Source of the DNA: DATFKA01 sp035268885
GTDB taxonomy: Bacteria; Bacteroidota; Bacteroidia; Chitinophagales; Saprospiraceae
Assembly (NCBI GenBank): GCA_035268885.1
Contig: DATFKA010000173.1
Coordinates: forward strand, 1 to 64,000
Reading direction: 5' to 3'
Length of the DNA: 64,000 nt
In this document: one piece after another, positions 1-8,213 of the stretch
How positions within the stretch are numbered: the stretch's first letter is position 1
Layout of the letters: the number at the start of each line of letters is the position of its first letter
Notes under the pieces: model-generated
The model's database searches: none
Told to the model about the DNA's origin: nothing
The model's input: the letters and a program-made list of their open reading frames with translations, nothing else
Position numbers and translations under genes: made by a program

Positions 1-1
1 C

Positions 2-250
2 ACCTTATTCGGCGGGCTGCTCGGTTCGTTCGGCTGCGGCCCAGGAGGTTCAATTGAAAGAAAAAGGGAATCGTTGGCCTTGCCGCTGCGCGTGACTGGT
101 AGCTTCTCTATCGTTCCCGCTCCCAGCCCTCACTCACACCCGCATACGCCCGCCGGGAATCTTACCCAACAAATTACCTATTGCACAAGACAGTACCTGG
201 GCCTCTCGTCGGCCGGCCCAGACCCGCCGAACCTCCGTTTAAATAACTAA
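2..250 (+). other. Open frame entering from the left edge, no start in window
   Basis: Frame 2 stays open from the first bases to a TAA at 248-250 (about 82 codons) with no ATG inside. The predicted peptide is rich in Gly, Pro and Ser (it begins TLFGGLLGSFGCGPGGS) and I recognise no family. It could be the 3' end of a gene lying mostly outside the window or chance openness in GC-rich DNA. Its stop lies inside the left arm of the inverted repeat at 232-302. The rest of the stretch up to the first Rhs frame (opening at 368) shows no gene. Confidence 0.2.
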
Positions 251-302
251 GCCGCTCAGATGGCTGGCCCGCTTGGGCCAAGCTTAGTCCTTTAAACCGA
301 GG
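232..302. repeat. Imperfect 21-bp inverted repeat with nested hairpin
   Basis: Bases 232-252 are the reverse complement of 282-302 with three mismatches. The 29-nt loop contains a further pairing in which a GGCCC-type arm near 266-270 pairs across GCTT with GGGCC near 275-279. A transcript would fold into a long two-part stem. It is not followed by a T-run, so it is not a standard terminator. It sits just upstream of the first orphan Rhs tip and could be a recombination or element end; its role is unknown. Confidence 0.5.
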
Positions 303-460
303 ATAGTCCTTTTTATTTTTCATCTGGAAAAGCTCGCGGCAGCGAATTGCTAAAACATGTATTTTAGGGGTGTGCTGCTGAACGAAGCGGTGCTAAAAAA
401 GGGGTTGGTAGTTGGCGTAGTTACGGGGCAAGGGAGTATGATGCAAGTATTGGAAGATGG

Positions 461-1270
461 ATGGCAGTGGACCCGCTGGCGGAGGACTACATGCCTTTTA
501 GCCCTTACAATTATGTTTTAGGGAATCCAATTTCTCTGATTGATCCGGACGGAAAGCAAGTCTCTTATTCAGCTAGCGGAACAACCTTTACAGGAGAAGA
601 TGCACAAAATGCATTTAGACAGCTGCAAAACCATTTCAGAAGTAATAATACGGAGAGTGATCCTAATCCATCTTTAGTAAGAGCTTATAGTAATGCATTG
701 AATGCACTTGCCGATTCAAGAGCCGATGCTATTATTGCAAAGTTTAATCCATCAATGGAGACTTATGAAGATGGGAGTTTAAGGATTTACGATGAAGTCA
801 GAGGGTATAAATATGATGATCGATACTCTGGTGCGAAACCTAATAGAATTTGGGAATATAATGTAACACTGGAAGTTGATGGTGAACCAGTAACTGTGGA
901 TGAGCTTCACTTTTTTATAAGCCCTCAAGAGTATAATATTGTTACCGGGGTAAGAGAATATATTGACATGTTTGTTTCCTCAGCGGGCAACCCTAGAAGT
1001 GGCCCAGCCTATGAAGTTATGGGTAGAAAAGCAGCAAGAACAATTAGGACAAAATCTGGTGTAACGGTTTATGAATATGGAAAAGGAGAAATTAGAGGAA
1101 ATATTCAAAAAGGTTGGATTGTAGCTCGTGGAAAAAACCACGAAAAACTTGAATCTTTATTACAACGAAGGACACAAAGAGTTGTAATGCAACACGTAAA
1201 TAAAAATTATAGTGGGCAACGCAGACAGAAGCTAATTCAATGGCTAAAAGAAAACAAATACATAAAATGA
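461..1270 (+). CDS. Orphan Rhs C-terminal tip with unknown toxin-like domain (cassette 1)
   Basis: Residues 1-31 are the end of an Rhs core (DPLAED, PYNYVLGNP, DPDG). The same frame is open upstream to 368 and reads YGAREYDASIGRW just before the annotated ATG, so the ATG is only a formal start and the true protein context is a longer Rhs polypeptide missing here. After DPDG comes a domain of about 235 residues that I do not recognise. Its last 90 residues are basic (TIRTKSG, LLQRRTQRVV, GQRRQKLIQW), which would suit a nucleic-acid-acting toxin, but that is inference. The stop overlaps the next gene's ATG as ATGA, as in a toxin-immunity pair. It may be a silent cassette used by recombination. 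AT-rich compared with the chromosome to the right. Confidence 0.6.
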   Translation: MAVDPLAEDYMPFSPYNYVLGNPISLIDPDGKQVSYSASGTTFTGEDAQNAFRQLQNHFRSNNTESDPNPSLVRAYSNALNALADSRADAIIAKFNPSMETYEDGSLRIYDEVRGYKYDDRYSGAKPNRIWEYNVTLEVDGEPVTVDELHFFISPQEYNIVTGVREYIDMFVSSAGNPRSGPAYEVMGRKAARTIRTKSGVTVYEYGKGEIRGNIQKGWIVARGKNHEKLESLLQRRTQRVVMQHVNKNYSGQRRQKLIQWLKENKYIK

Positions 1271-1740
1271 TGCTTGTAAGATTCTTTCTAATTATAGGTT
1301 TAGTTAATCTAAGCTGTAATGCTAGAGTAAACCATATTTTGGAAAATAAAACTAAAGATACAGCTAGTAAGAATGTATCTAAAGACTTTTTCTTTTTAAA
1401 GGATAAAAAGGAAATTTACGTACCAATATCTAAGAAGAAAGATTTGTCTAAGGAGGTATTGAATCAAATAACCAAAGAAATAAACCCTCAAAATCATTTG
1501 ATGGTTCCGATTAATAGTGAAGAAGGTAGGCGATTATCTGTTTACTTATGCAGCTTAGAGAATACAACCTGGAATATCAACTTGTCTTTTTCTGAGCACA
1601 AAAAAAAGTATGCTAAAATTGTTCAAGACGAAATATTGAAAACCATTCAAAACGATAGCTTAATTAATGCATTAGAAATTGACTTCATTCAATTCCCCGT
1701 CTCTTTTTATGAAAAAGACCAATTGAAAATTCTCGACTGA
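1267..1740 (+). CDS. Candidate lipoprotein immunity protein of Rhs cassette 1
   Basis: 157 residues from ATG 1267, chosen over an in-frame ATG at 1240 because it overlaps the toxin stop as ATGA (1267-1270) and places a clean signal peptide at the N-terminus. The sequence MMLVRFFLIIGLVNLSC ends in a lipobox-like LSC, so the protein is probably a lipoprotein. The rest is Lys- and Ile-rich and matches no family I know. Its position directly after an Rhs tip is that of an immunity gene, an inference from context. A lipoprotein location would suit a toxin that acts in the periplasm. Confidence 0.55.
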   Translation: MMLVRFFLIIGLVNLSCNARVNHILENKTKDTASKNVSKDFFFLKDKKEIYVPISKKKDLSKEVLNQITKEINPQNHLMVPINSEEGRRLSVYLCSLENTTWNINLSFSEHKKKYAKIVQDEILKTIQNDSLINALEIDFIQFPVSFYEKDQLKILD

Positions 1741-1820
1741 TCCTAAAAATAGAGTTTAGTTGGTGAAACTATACACCTGACGGAGTCGGATAAGAAAACG
1801 ATGCAGTAAATAAGCAAATC

Positions 1821-2108
1821 GAAGCCTGTCAGCAGCTGCTGGCGGGCTTTGGTGCTTTTAAGAAGCATAAGCAAAACGCGACTTGGCATCGCGGATCATA
1901 GCATCGAGTGTAAAAAGGATATGTTCCTGATCTTTCGGGGGAAGGTTTTGGATGACTTCCTATTTTTCACCTGCCGAATAGCATGCCAATTGGTGTCACT
2001 TCCAAATAGAAAACCCTTATTTTTCCAAGGCCAGAAAGCTGGTCGATTAAGCTTGAAATTTTGGTAATTGGCGTAGTTACGGAGCTAGAGAGTATGATGC
2101 AAGTATTG
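1821..2108 (+). repeat. Cassette leader repeat, copy 1
   Basis: This gene-poor stretch resembles 3440-3641. It has a terminator block (1821-1861 against 3440-3482), an insertion of about 110 bp found only here, and a second block (1971-2108 against 3505-3641) that contains 44 identical bases (1987-2030 against 3521-3564). It ends by reading into the Rhs tip motif GNWRSYGAREYDASIGRW in the frame of the next gene, open from 2057. Short open frames over it are conserved only as far as the DNA is, so I do not call a gene. Confidence 0.7.
1822..1860 (+). terminator. Hairpin terminator after Rhs cassette 1
   Basis: Arms 1822-1833 and 1838-1849 pair over 12 bp with two G-U pairs and an AGCT loop. 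The downstream T-run is interrupted (TTTGGTGCTTTTA). It lies about 80 nt after the immunity gene stop. A related hairpin follows cassette 2 at 3441-3481, so the terminator appears to be part of the repeated cassette. Confidence 0.55.
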
Positions 2109-2116
2109 GACGGTGG

Positions 2117-2896
2117 ATGAGCATAGATCCGCTGGCGGAGGATTACTTTTCACTATCGGGGTACAACTATGTAGCTAACAACCCAATTTCCAATATTGAT
2201 CCTGACGGTATGAGAATAATATTCAATATGACTGATGAGGAGGGCAATTCAATAGATTGGCGAAATGTAATTAATGAGCTCCAGATAATAACTGGTCTTA
2301 CCTTGGAAATAAGTGATGGAGGAATTTTAACAAATATTACCTCAGGTGATGTTGCAGAAGGTAGTGAAACTGCTAGAAATATGTTGTTAAATGCAATTGA
2401 ACATAAAGATGATATTAACATCATGATGGATCCTTACGTCGATTCTAAAGTCTTCATGAATGGTAAGACAAAAGAAGAAAGAAACACAATAAACATCAAC
2501 TTATACCAACTTGAAGATTTTATGGATGGAACATCAAAAGATCTCAATCCACTAACTTACGGATTTGGAATGAATTTTTTACATGAGTTAGGTCATACTG
2601 AAGCAATGGGAGCTAAGTTGGATTATTTTGGTGGTGATTACGCTTTCGAAAATGTTGATTATGTTAATAAAATCAGGAAAGAAATGTCCGCGTGGAGTGG
2701 ATCTGAGTTTGGCAAGAGAGTGGATTACAGGCCAGGGATATCTATCAATGATCCGGGCTATCAATATGAACGTTTTAGCAATCATGCGCATTTGAAATTG
2801 GAGCAGCAGAAAACACCCAAGCGTGGATTTATTAGGCATTTACCTTTTGACAAACTCAAAGAGGCTATTCGAGCTAAAAGGAATAAAAATAAATAG
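2117..2896 (+). CDS. Orphan Rhs tip with HExxH metallopeptidase-like toxin domain (cassette 2)
   Basis: The N-terminus (SIDPLAEDY, GYNYVANNP, IDPDG, to residue 31) is the end of an Rhs core, and the in-frame DNA upstream encodes YGAREYDASIGRW. The C-terminal part contains NFLHELGHTEAMGAK, with HELGH at residues 156-160, the zinc-binding signature of a metallopeptidase. Metallopeptidase toxin domains are known at the ends of polymorphic toxins (Tox-MPTase types), so a proteolytic toxin is the natural reading. The third zinc ligand is not obvious; acidic residues at 174-189 are candidates. The Rhs shell that would deliver it is absent here, so this is an orphan or silent cassette. The next gene starts 2 nt after the stop. 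Confidence 0.65.
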   Translation: MSIDPLAEDYFSLSGYNYVANNPISNIDPDGMRIIFNMTDEEGNSIDWRNVINELQIITGLTLEISDGGILTNITSGDVAEGSETARNMLLNAIEHKDDINIMMDPYVDSKVFMNGKTKEERNTININLYQLEDFMDGTSKDLNPLTYGFGMNFLHELGHTEAMGAKLDYFGGDYAFENVDYVNKIRKEMSAWSGSEFGKRVDYRPGISINDPGYQYERFSNHAHLKLEQQKTPKRGFIRHLPFDKLKEAIRAKRNKNK

Positions 2897-2898
2897 AG

Positions 2899-3408
2899 AT
2901 GATATTAATAGTTTTAATTGCTTTGTTTGGATATGGGACTCAAAATGAAGACACACCTAAATCAGAACTAGAAAAGTATTCAATTGCATATACATACATA
3001 ATTAGCAATGATTCGGTTGTTCATCAAATCAATCAGGCATTCAAGAATATCAAGAGAAAAGAAAAGGAAAATATTGGAACTTATTGTATTAACGATAGGC
3101 TACAACCACTTGTTTTGACTGGATTTAGTAGTTTTAAACATAGTAACTTAAAGCAAGAACTCAGGAAAATTGATTTTAAGGATTTACCTGTTGCCATTTC
3201 TCAGTTTTCTAAATGTATGGAAAAGGAGACGAAATACAATATGTCTTTTTCAGTTGTGTATAAAAATGCCTTGATCGTTGATATATCATTGAAAAATTTT
3301 AATCCTCTAGGAGGAAGTTCAATGGGCCCCTCGATAAAATTTCTACTTATGTTTGATGATAGAAACGTGATTAAGGAAGTCTATCATCAGACTTTCATAA
3401 GTGGCTGA
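2899..3408 (+). CDS. Candidate immunity protein of Rhs cassette 2
   Basis: 169 residues with no family recognised. It begins with a short hydrophobic run (MILIVLIALFGYG), which could be a signal peptide or anchor, followed by a soluble mixed alpha/beta domain with two cysteines. Starting only 2 nt after the metallopeptidase-like Rhs tip, it occupies the immunity position. Like the partner in cassette 1 it appears to be exported. Function is inferred from position only. Confidence 0.5.
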   Translation: MILIVLIALFGYGTQNEDTPKSELEKYSIAYTYIISNDSVVHQINQAFKNIKRKEKENIGTYCINDRLQPLVLTGFSSFKHSNLKQELRKIDFKDLPVAISQFSKCMEKETKYNMSFSVVYKNALIVDISLKNFNPLGGSSMGPSIKFLLMFDDRNVIKEVYHQTFISG

Positions 3409-3440
3409 TGAGATCGTTTCAAAAACTATATCAAAAAACC

Positions 3441-3481
3441 GAAGCCCATCAGCAGCAATGCCGGCGGGCTTTGGTGTTTTT
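3441..3481 (+). terminator. Hairpin terminator after Rhs cassette 2
   Basis: AAGCCC at 3441-3446 pairs with GGGCTT at 3465-3470, with a weaker inner stem, and is followed by a run of six T at 3476-3481. It is the counterpart of the hairpin at 1822-1860. Confidence 0.5.
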
Positions 3482-3596
3482 AAGAGGCCCTTTTCTTTTT
3501 TTAACTGCCGAATGGCATGTCAATTGGTGTCACTTCCAAATAGAAAACCCTTATTTTTCCAAGGCGAGAAGGCTGGTCGCTGGCATTTGAAAATTG

Positions 3597-3641
3597 GGTA
3601 GTTGGCATAGTTATGGGGCAAGAGAGTACGATGCGAGTATC
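3597..3641 (+). pseudogene. Truncated third Rhs tip
   Basis: The frame reads GSWHSYGAREYDASI and then leaves the Rhs sequence (next residues TPSFRPEGRR) exactly where GRW and DPLAED should follow. It is a remnant or recombination scar marking the right end of the cassette array. Confidence 0.6.
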
Positions 3642-3719
3642 ACACCGTCTTTTCGGCCAGAAGGCCGAAGAACTGGAAGGATACCGTACTTTGCAGGTAC
3701 ACTTTTTCCAAAAGACCGA

Positions 3720-6506
3720 CTAGCTTTCTGGCAGTAAGACCAGCTTAATCCGCTGTTCAAAATCAAAATATTGCCGGGCGGCTTTTTGAATATCTTTTGC
3801 CGATAAGGCCTCCACTTTTGTCCGGAAAGCCTCCGTAGTGGCCCCAGACATGGGCATGTTGTTTTTGTAGCGGTACCGCAGCTGGGCCATCCAGTAGCTG
3901 TTTTCTTTTTCGGCCTTTAGCCGGGATTGTATCTGCGTCTCCTTGACCTTTTCCACGTCTTTCTCCTCTGGTCCCTGACTTTGTAGCTCCCGGATCACTC
4001 GAAAAGCGGTCTGCACCAGGGTGTCGAGTTCGCCGGGATCGGTGTTAAAACTGATGGTGATGCGATACTTCGGATCGGGAATGCGGCTATTGGTGCCGTT
4101 GAGGCGTACGCCGTAGACGCCTCCCAGTTCCTCACGTAATTGCTCCCGCATTTTGATCCGCAGCACCGCAAGCATGGAGGCAAAGTGGTAGCGCTTTTCC
4201 GGGGTATAAGAAAAATCGCCGTGGAAGGTAATATCCACCAACGCTTTGGGTGCCTGACCGCGCTGAATGACGGTATCGACAATACCGGGGGTCAATTCAA
4301 TGTCGAGCGGACGATAAGTTTCTTCCCGATCTTTTGCCGGAAGGCTACCCAAATACTTTAACAGTAGAGGACGAATGGCTGCGGGCTCAAAATTACCCAC
4401 CAGTAAGAAGGTGAAATCGGAAGCATCCGCAAACCGGTCTTTATAAAAAGTTTCGGCGACGGCCAGATCAATTTTGGCCAGGTCTGCCATAGTTGGAATC
4501 CCTTGGCGACGTGGATGATTCTGGTATTTTACCTTACTCTGTACCTTGGCAAAGTAATAATAGGGATTATCGGTGATGTTCTTCAGTATATTCGCCTGTC
4601 GCTGTCGATAGCCGTCTAGCGAGGTGCTCGAAAAACGGGGATCCGTGAAATAGAGGTGAGTCAGCTGCAGCAGGGTCTCCAAATCGTTCGTGGCCGCGTT
4701 TCCGTTGAGCCCCTCTTCGTATTCACTGATGTAGGGGGAGATATTAACGACCCGACCACTGAGTTTTTTTAGCAGGTCTGGCGCCGAAAATTGGCTAAGG
4801 CCACTGAGGTTGGCCAGGGTAGTGGCGGCCATTGCACTTTGGTAACGGCTGCTGTCCACCAGGGAGTGACCACCGGGGCTAAAGGCTTCGATTAAGATTT
4901 CATCTTCTTTGAAATCTGTGGGTTTCATGACCAGGGTCAGGCCATTGCTGAGTTTCCATTCGGTTACGCCTAAGCCCTCGTAGGTCTTTTCTCCAAGCAC
5001 CGTACCCGCCTGGAGTTCTTTTTCAAATAGCGCCTGATTAGCCATCTGGTCGATGTAAGGAGCTAGTCTGCTGTTCTCGATCTTTTGCATAGCCGCTTCG
5101 ATTTCTTCCGGAGAGGGTAACTGATCTTTTACCTTTTCCGGACCAGTGACGATGAGGCTGCGATTGTCTGTGGTGATCCACTTTTGGGGAAGCACATTGA
5201 TAGTCGACAGATCAATGGTGGGCAATAGTTCCTCTACCAGTTCCAGGTATTGTTCTGGACTAAGGACGGGACTGTCTTTCAGAAAATGACTTACCAGGCC
5301 GGCGGCCAGACTTCCGGAGGGGATATTTGCCCTTTCCTTTTCCCGTTGCTGGGCGCGAGTAAGTAAATTTTCTTTGGCCCTTTCCAATTCTGTAGAAGTG
5401 AAACCGTACTGTTGGGCACGAATTGTTTCCCGGTAAACACTCTCAAATCCCGCCAGTGCCTGCTCCGCACCCACAAAAGCGGAGATATTATACACGTCGG
5501 TGTCGCCCAGGTTACGACTATAGGCCGTGGTGGCAAAAGTGAAGGGAGGATTGGCGGTTTGTTGAAGCTCGTACATGCGGGCACCGAGCATGGTGTTGTA
5601 TAGGCTGATCTTTAGCCTTTCGGCAAAATCGCTCTTGGTACTATCGCCCAGGGCGGCTTGTTTAATGAGCAAACGGATCTGGGTGAAAGGTGCCTCGGGA
5701 TCAGTAGCCGTTATGCTCCGGGTACCTTCGTGAAAGGGGAGCCGGTATTCCTTTCTCTTTCTTGGTTTTTCGGGATTTTTTAGGGTTTCAAATTGCTCTT
5801 TGATGCGTTTCTCCATTTGGCTGGGATCAATATCCCCGACGGCGATAATCGCCATGAGTTCGGGGCGGTACCAGTCTTTATAAAAGCGCTGAATGGTCGA
5901 CTGATCAGCCTGCTCAATAATTTTTGGGTCCCCGATGGGCAGTCGCTCTGCGTAGCGAGAATCCTGAAAAAGAACGGGGTAAAATTGTTGTTGTAGACGT
6001 TGGTCGGGGCTAAGCCGGTTGCGCCATTCGGCGATGACCACCCCGCGTTCTTTTTCAATCTCATTACTGTCAAATCGCAGGCCACTGGCCCAGTCGGATA
6101 GAATCAGTATGGCCTGGTCGAGTAGGGCAGTACTATCGGTGCGGGCCTGCAGTTGGTATACGGTTTCCTCAAAGGAGGTATAGGCGTTCAGGTCGGCGCC
6201 AAAACGCGTGCCACTCAGCTCCAGGAAATCAACCAGTTCATTCTTTTTGAAATGTTCGGTGCCGTTGAAGGCCATGTGTTCTACAAAGTGTGCAAGACCC
6301 AATTGGTCTTCGTCTTCCAAAAGGGAGCCTGCCTTTATGGCCAGACGCAGTTCCACCCGGTTTTCTGGTTTGTTATTCTGTTTGATGTAGTATTTCAGCC
6401 CATTGTCCAACTCACCACTGACAACCTCCGGGTCGAAGGGCAGCGGTTGACTAATGAGTAAAACAGGGATTAGGGTAAAGAAAAAGAGAAGTAGTTGAGC
6501 ACGCAT
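3720..6506 (-). CDS. Secreted M16 family zinc metallopeptidase
   Basis: 928 residues with an N-terminal signal peptide (MRAQLLLFFFTLIPVLLIS), so it probably acts in the periplasm. The inverted zinc motif HFVEH is at residues 73-77, and the downstream glutamate in EKERGVV (about E153) is the expected third ligand. The length and two-half layout (active N-terminal half, inactive C-terminal half from about residue 520) match PqqL/pitrilysin-like M16 proteins with two fused halves. Such proteins degrade peptides; the substrate here is unknown. It lies downstream of ffh but is separated by a strong terminator, and it converges on the Rhs cassette region. Confidence 0.93.
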   Translation of the reverse strand: MRAQLLLFFFTLIPVLLISQPLPFDPEVVSGELDNGLKYYIKQNNKPENRVELRLAIKAGSLLEDEDQLGLAHFVEHMAFNGTEHFKKNELVDFLELSGTRFGADLNAYTSFEETVYQLQARTDSTALLDQAILILSDWASGLRFDSNEIEKERGVVIAEWRNRLSPDQRLQQQFYPVLFQDSRYAERLPIGDPKIIEQADQSTIQRFYKDWYRPELMAIIAVGDIDPSQMEKRIKEQFETLKNPEKPRKRKEYRLPFHEGTRSITATDPEAPFTQIRLLIKQAALGDSTKSDFAERLKISLYNTMLGARMYELQQTANPPFTFATTAYSRNLGDTDVYNISAFVGAEQALAGFESVYRETIRAQQYGFTSTELERAKENLLTRAQQREKERANIPSGSLAAGLVSHFLKDSPVLSPEQYLELVEELLPTIDLSTINVLPQKWITTDNRSLIVTGPEKVKDQLPSPEEIEAAMQKIENSRLAPYIDQMANQALFEKELQAGTVLGEKTYEGLGVTEWKLSNGLTLVMKPTDFKEDEILIEAFSPGGHSLVDSSRYQSAMAATTLANLSGLSQFSAPDLLKKLSGRVVNISPYISEYEEGLNGNAATNDLETLLQLTHLYFTDPRFSSTSLDGYRQRQANILKNITDNPYYYFAKVQSKVKYQNHPRRQGIPTMADLAKIDLAVAETFYKDRFADASDFTFLLVGNFEPAAIRPLLLKYLGSLPAKDREETYRPLDIELTPGIVDTVIQRGQAPKALVDITFHGDFSYTPEKRYHFASMLAVLRIKMREQLREELGGVYGVRLNGTNSRIPDPKYRITISFNTDPGELDTLVQTAFRVIRELQSQGPEEKDVEKVKETQIQSRLKAEKENSYWMAQLRYRYKNNMPMSGATTEAFRTKVEALSAKDIQKAARQYFDFEQRIKLVLLPES

Positions 6507-6522
6507 AGTAATAAGAATAAGT

Positions 6523-6559
6523 AAAAAACCCGTTCCTCTGGCAGGGGAACGGGTTTTTT
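6523..6559 (-). terminator. Intrinsic terminator of ffh
   Basis: A perfect 14-bp stem (6523-6536 with 6546-6559) with a 9-nt loop ends in six T on either strand. It lies between the ffh stop and the M16 start, so it ends the ffh transcript and the M16 gene needs its own promoter. Confidence 0.9.
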
Positions 6560-6575
6560 CATTCTGGTAATATAT

Positions 6576-7934
6576 TTATCTTCTGCGACGTCTGCCGGGA
6601 CCGCCGCCAGCACCTGGCATCATACCCGGTACGCCTTGTCCTTTCGACATCTTATGCATCATTTGACGCATTTGGTTAAATTGCTTTAAGAACATATTGA
6701 TTTGCTGAAGATCCTGGCCACAGCCACGGGCAATCCGCTTCTTGCGGCTGTTGGTCTTCAGGACCAATTCCGGATTAGCCCTTTCGTCAGGTGTCATCGA
6801 TTGGATAATAGATTCTACCTTATTAAAGGCTTTATCATCGATATCCAGGTTTTTGGTCATTTTACTCATCCCCGGAATCATATTCATGAGCGATTTGAGA
6901 TCGCCCATCTTACGGATCTGATTGATCTGCCCCAGGAAATCATCAAAGTCAAACTTGTTCTTTCGGATTTTCTTTTCCAGGCGCTCTACTTCTTTTTCAT
7001 CGAACTGAGCCTGGGCTTTTTCAACGAAGGAAGTAATGTCTCCCATACCGAGGATCCGTTGCGCCATTCGCTCGGGGTAGAAAACATCAAGGGTCTTCAT
7101 CTTTTCCCCTTCACTAATGAATTTAATGGGCTTACCGACGGTATATTTGACCGAAAGGGCAGCACCACCACGGGTATCACCATCCAACTTGGTCAAAACA
7201 ACCCCGTGGTAATCAATGACATCATTGAAGGCTTTGGCCGTATTAACGGCATCCTGCCCCGTCATCGCATCCACTACGAATAGCGTCTCATTGGGTTGGA
7301 TGGCTTCTTTGATATTAGAGATTTCATTCATCATCTCTTCATCAACAGCCAAACGGCCCGCCGTATCGACAATTACCACGTCGTGGTTGTGATCCTGTGC
7401 GTGGGCAATCGCTTTGAGGGCGATTTTGACGGGGTCTTTGTTTCCTTCTTCCTTGTAGACCGGAACGTTGATTTGTTCCCCCAGGACGGATATCTGGTTA
7501 ATGGCCGCTGGACGGTACACATCACCGGCGACCAGCAGGGGAGATTTTTTCTTCTGGGTTTTCAGGAAGTAGGCCAGTTTACCGGAGAAGGTTGTCTTAC
7601 CCGAACCTTGCAGACCCGCAATCAGAATGACGGTCGGTTTGCCACTCAGATCAATACCGGCGGCCTGACCACCCATTAATTCGGTCAGCTCGTCCTGGAC
7701 AATCTTGACCATCATCTGGCCCGGCTTAACCGATTTTAGTAAATTTTCGGTACCCAGCGCTTTTTCTTTAACGCGCTCCGTAAATTCTTTGGCTATTTTA
7801 TAGTTCACATCGGCGGCCACCAGGGCACGACGGATTTCTTTAATGGACTGAGCGACGTTCAGCTCGGTCAATTTATTATCACCCGTAAAAACTTTGAAGG
7901 CACCTTCTAGACGATCACTTAAACTTTCAAACAT
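6576..7934 (-). CDS. ffh: Signal recognition particle protein Ffh
   Basis: 452 residues, normal for the family. It has the N-terminal helical bundle, then the GTPase domain with P-loop GLQGSGKTT (residues 107-115), DTAGR and TKLDGD, then a Met-rich M domain (MNMIPGMSKM, FNQMRQMMHKMSKGQG) that binds 4.5S RNA and signal sequences. The tail ends in five arginines. Ffh directs ribosomes making membrane and exported proteins to the translocon through FtsY. It is a single-gene unit with its own promoter candidate and terminator. Confidence 0.98.
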   Translation of the reverse strand: MFESLSDRLEGAFKVFTGDNKLTELNVAQSIKEIRRALVAADVNYKIAKEFTERVKEKALGTENLLKSVKPGQMMVKIVQDELTELMGGQAAGIDLSGKPTVILIAGLQGSGKTTFSGKLAYFLKTQKKKSPLLVAGDVYRPAAINQISVLGEQINVPVYKEEGNKDPVKIALKAIAHAQDHNHDVVIVDTAGRLAVDEEMMNEISNIKEAIQPNETLFVVDAMTGQDAVNTAKAFNDVIDYHGVVLTKLDGDTRGGAALSVKYTVGKPIKFISEGEKMKTLDVFYPERMAQRILGMGDITSFVEKAQAQFDEKEVERLEKKIRKNKFDFDDFLGQINQIRKMGDLKSLMNMIPGMSKMTKNLDIDDKAFNKVESIIQSMTPDERANPELVLKTNSRKKRIARGCGQDLQQINMFLKQFNQMRQMMHKMSKGQGVPGMMPGAGGGPGRRRRR

Positions 7935-7984
7935 AAAAGCTAATTTATTTCTTTCTTATAACATCCCAAAAAGAGAAAGGGTCA

Positions 7985-7992
7985 CAAATATA
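7985..7992 (-). promoter_or_regulatory. Candidate -7 box for ffh
   Basis: On the minus strand this reads TATATTTG, an exact match to the Bacteroidota -7 consensus TAnnTTTG, about 50 nt upstream of the ffh start. No clear -33 TTG was found at the usual spacing. Confidence 0.45.
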
Positions 7993-8043
7993 GGGAAATC
8001 TATACATTTTCGCTTTCTCCGGCGGGGGTATAGGTAATAAAAG

Positions 8044-8073
8044 TTCAAGAAATGGATAAAAATGTTTATTTTG
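8044..8073 (+). promoter_or_regulatory. Candidate promoter for the OmpA-like gene
   Basis: TTC (8044-8046), a 20-nt spacer and TATTTTG (8067-8073) give a geometry seen at several other gene starts in the window. It would leave a leader of about 130 nt before the ATG at 8214. Confidence 0.35.
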
Positions 8074-8213
8074 ATCAATGATTTTAATAGACATCGTTAC
8101 TTCACTGAGCTTCCCCGGTCATAAATAAACAAAACGCTTATCCGTTCCTAACATCTCCCGTGAATAATAGATAACAAAACAAAACTATTTTTTCATAAAA
8201 CCAACTCAAACCT

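Larger units (their letters stand above)
3440..3641 (+). repeat. Cassette leader repeat, copy 2
   Basis: Second copy of the leader repeat, shorter than the copy at 1821-2108 because it lacks the 110-bp insertion. It ends in an Rhs tip fragment that is cut off. No gene is seen between 3409 and 3719; after 3641 there is only a small hairpin (TTCGGCC paired with GGCCGAA, around 3652-3669) before the convergent M16 gene. Confidence 0.7.

Noticed and set aside
1849..2067. 72-codon frame over the first leader repeat, and a similar one at 3401-3601
   Set aside because: The peptides are alike (ACQLVSLPNRKPLFFQG) only because the DNA is repeated. There is no start context or family, and the second frame begins inside the immunity gene.
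3995..4282. Open frames on either strand inside the M16, ffh, trp and TonB genes
   Set aside because: They lie in other frames of well-supported genes and have no family features, so they are shadows.
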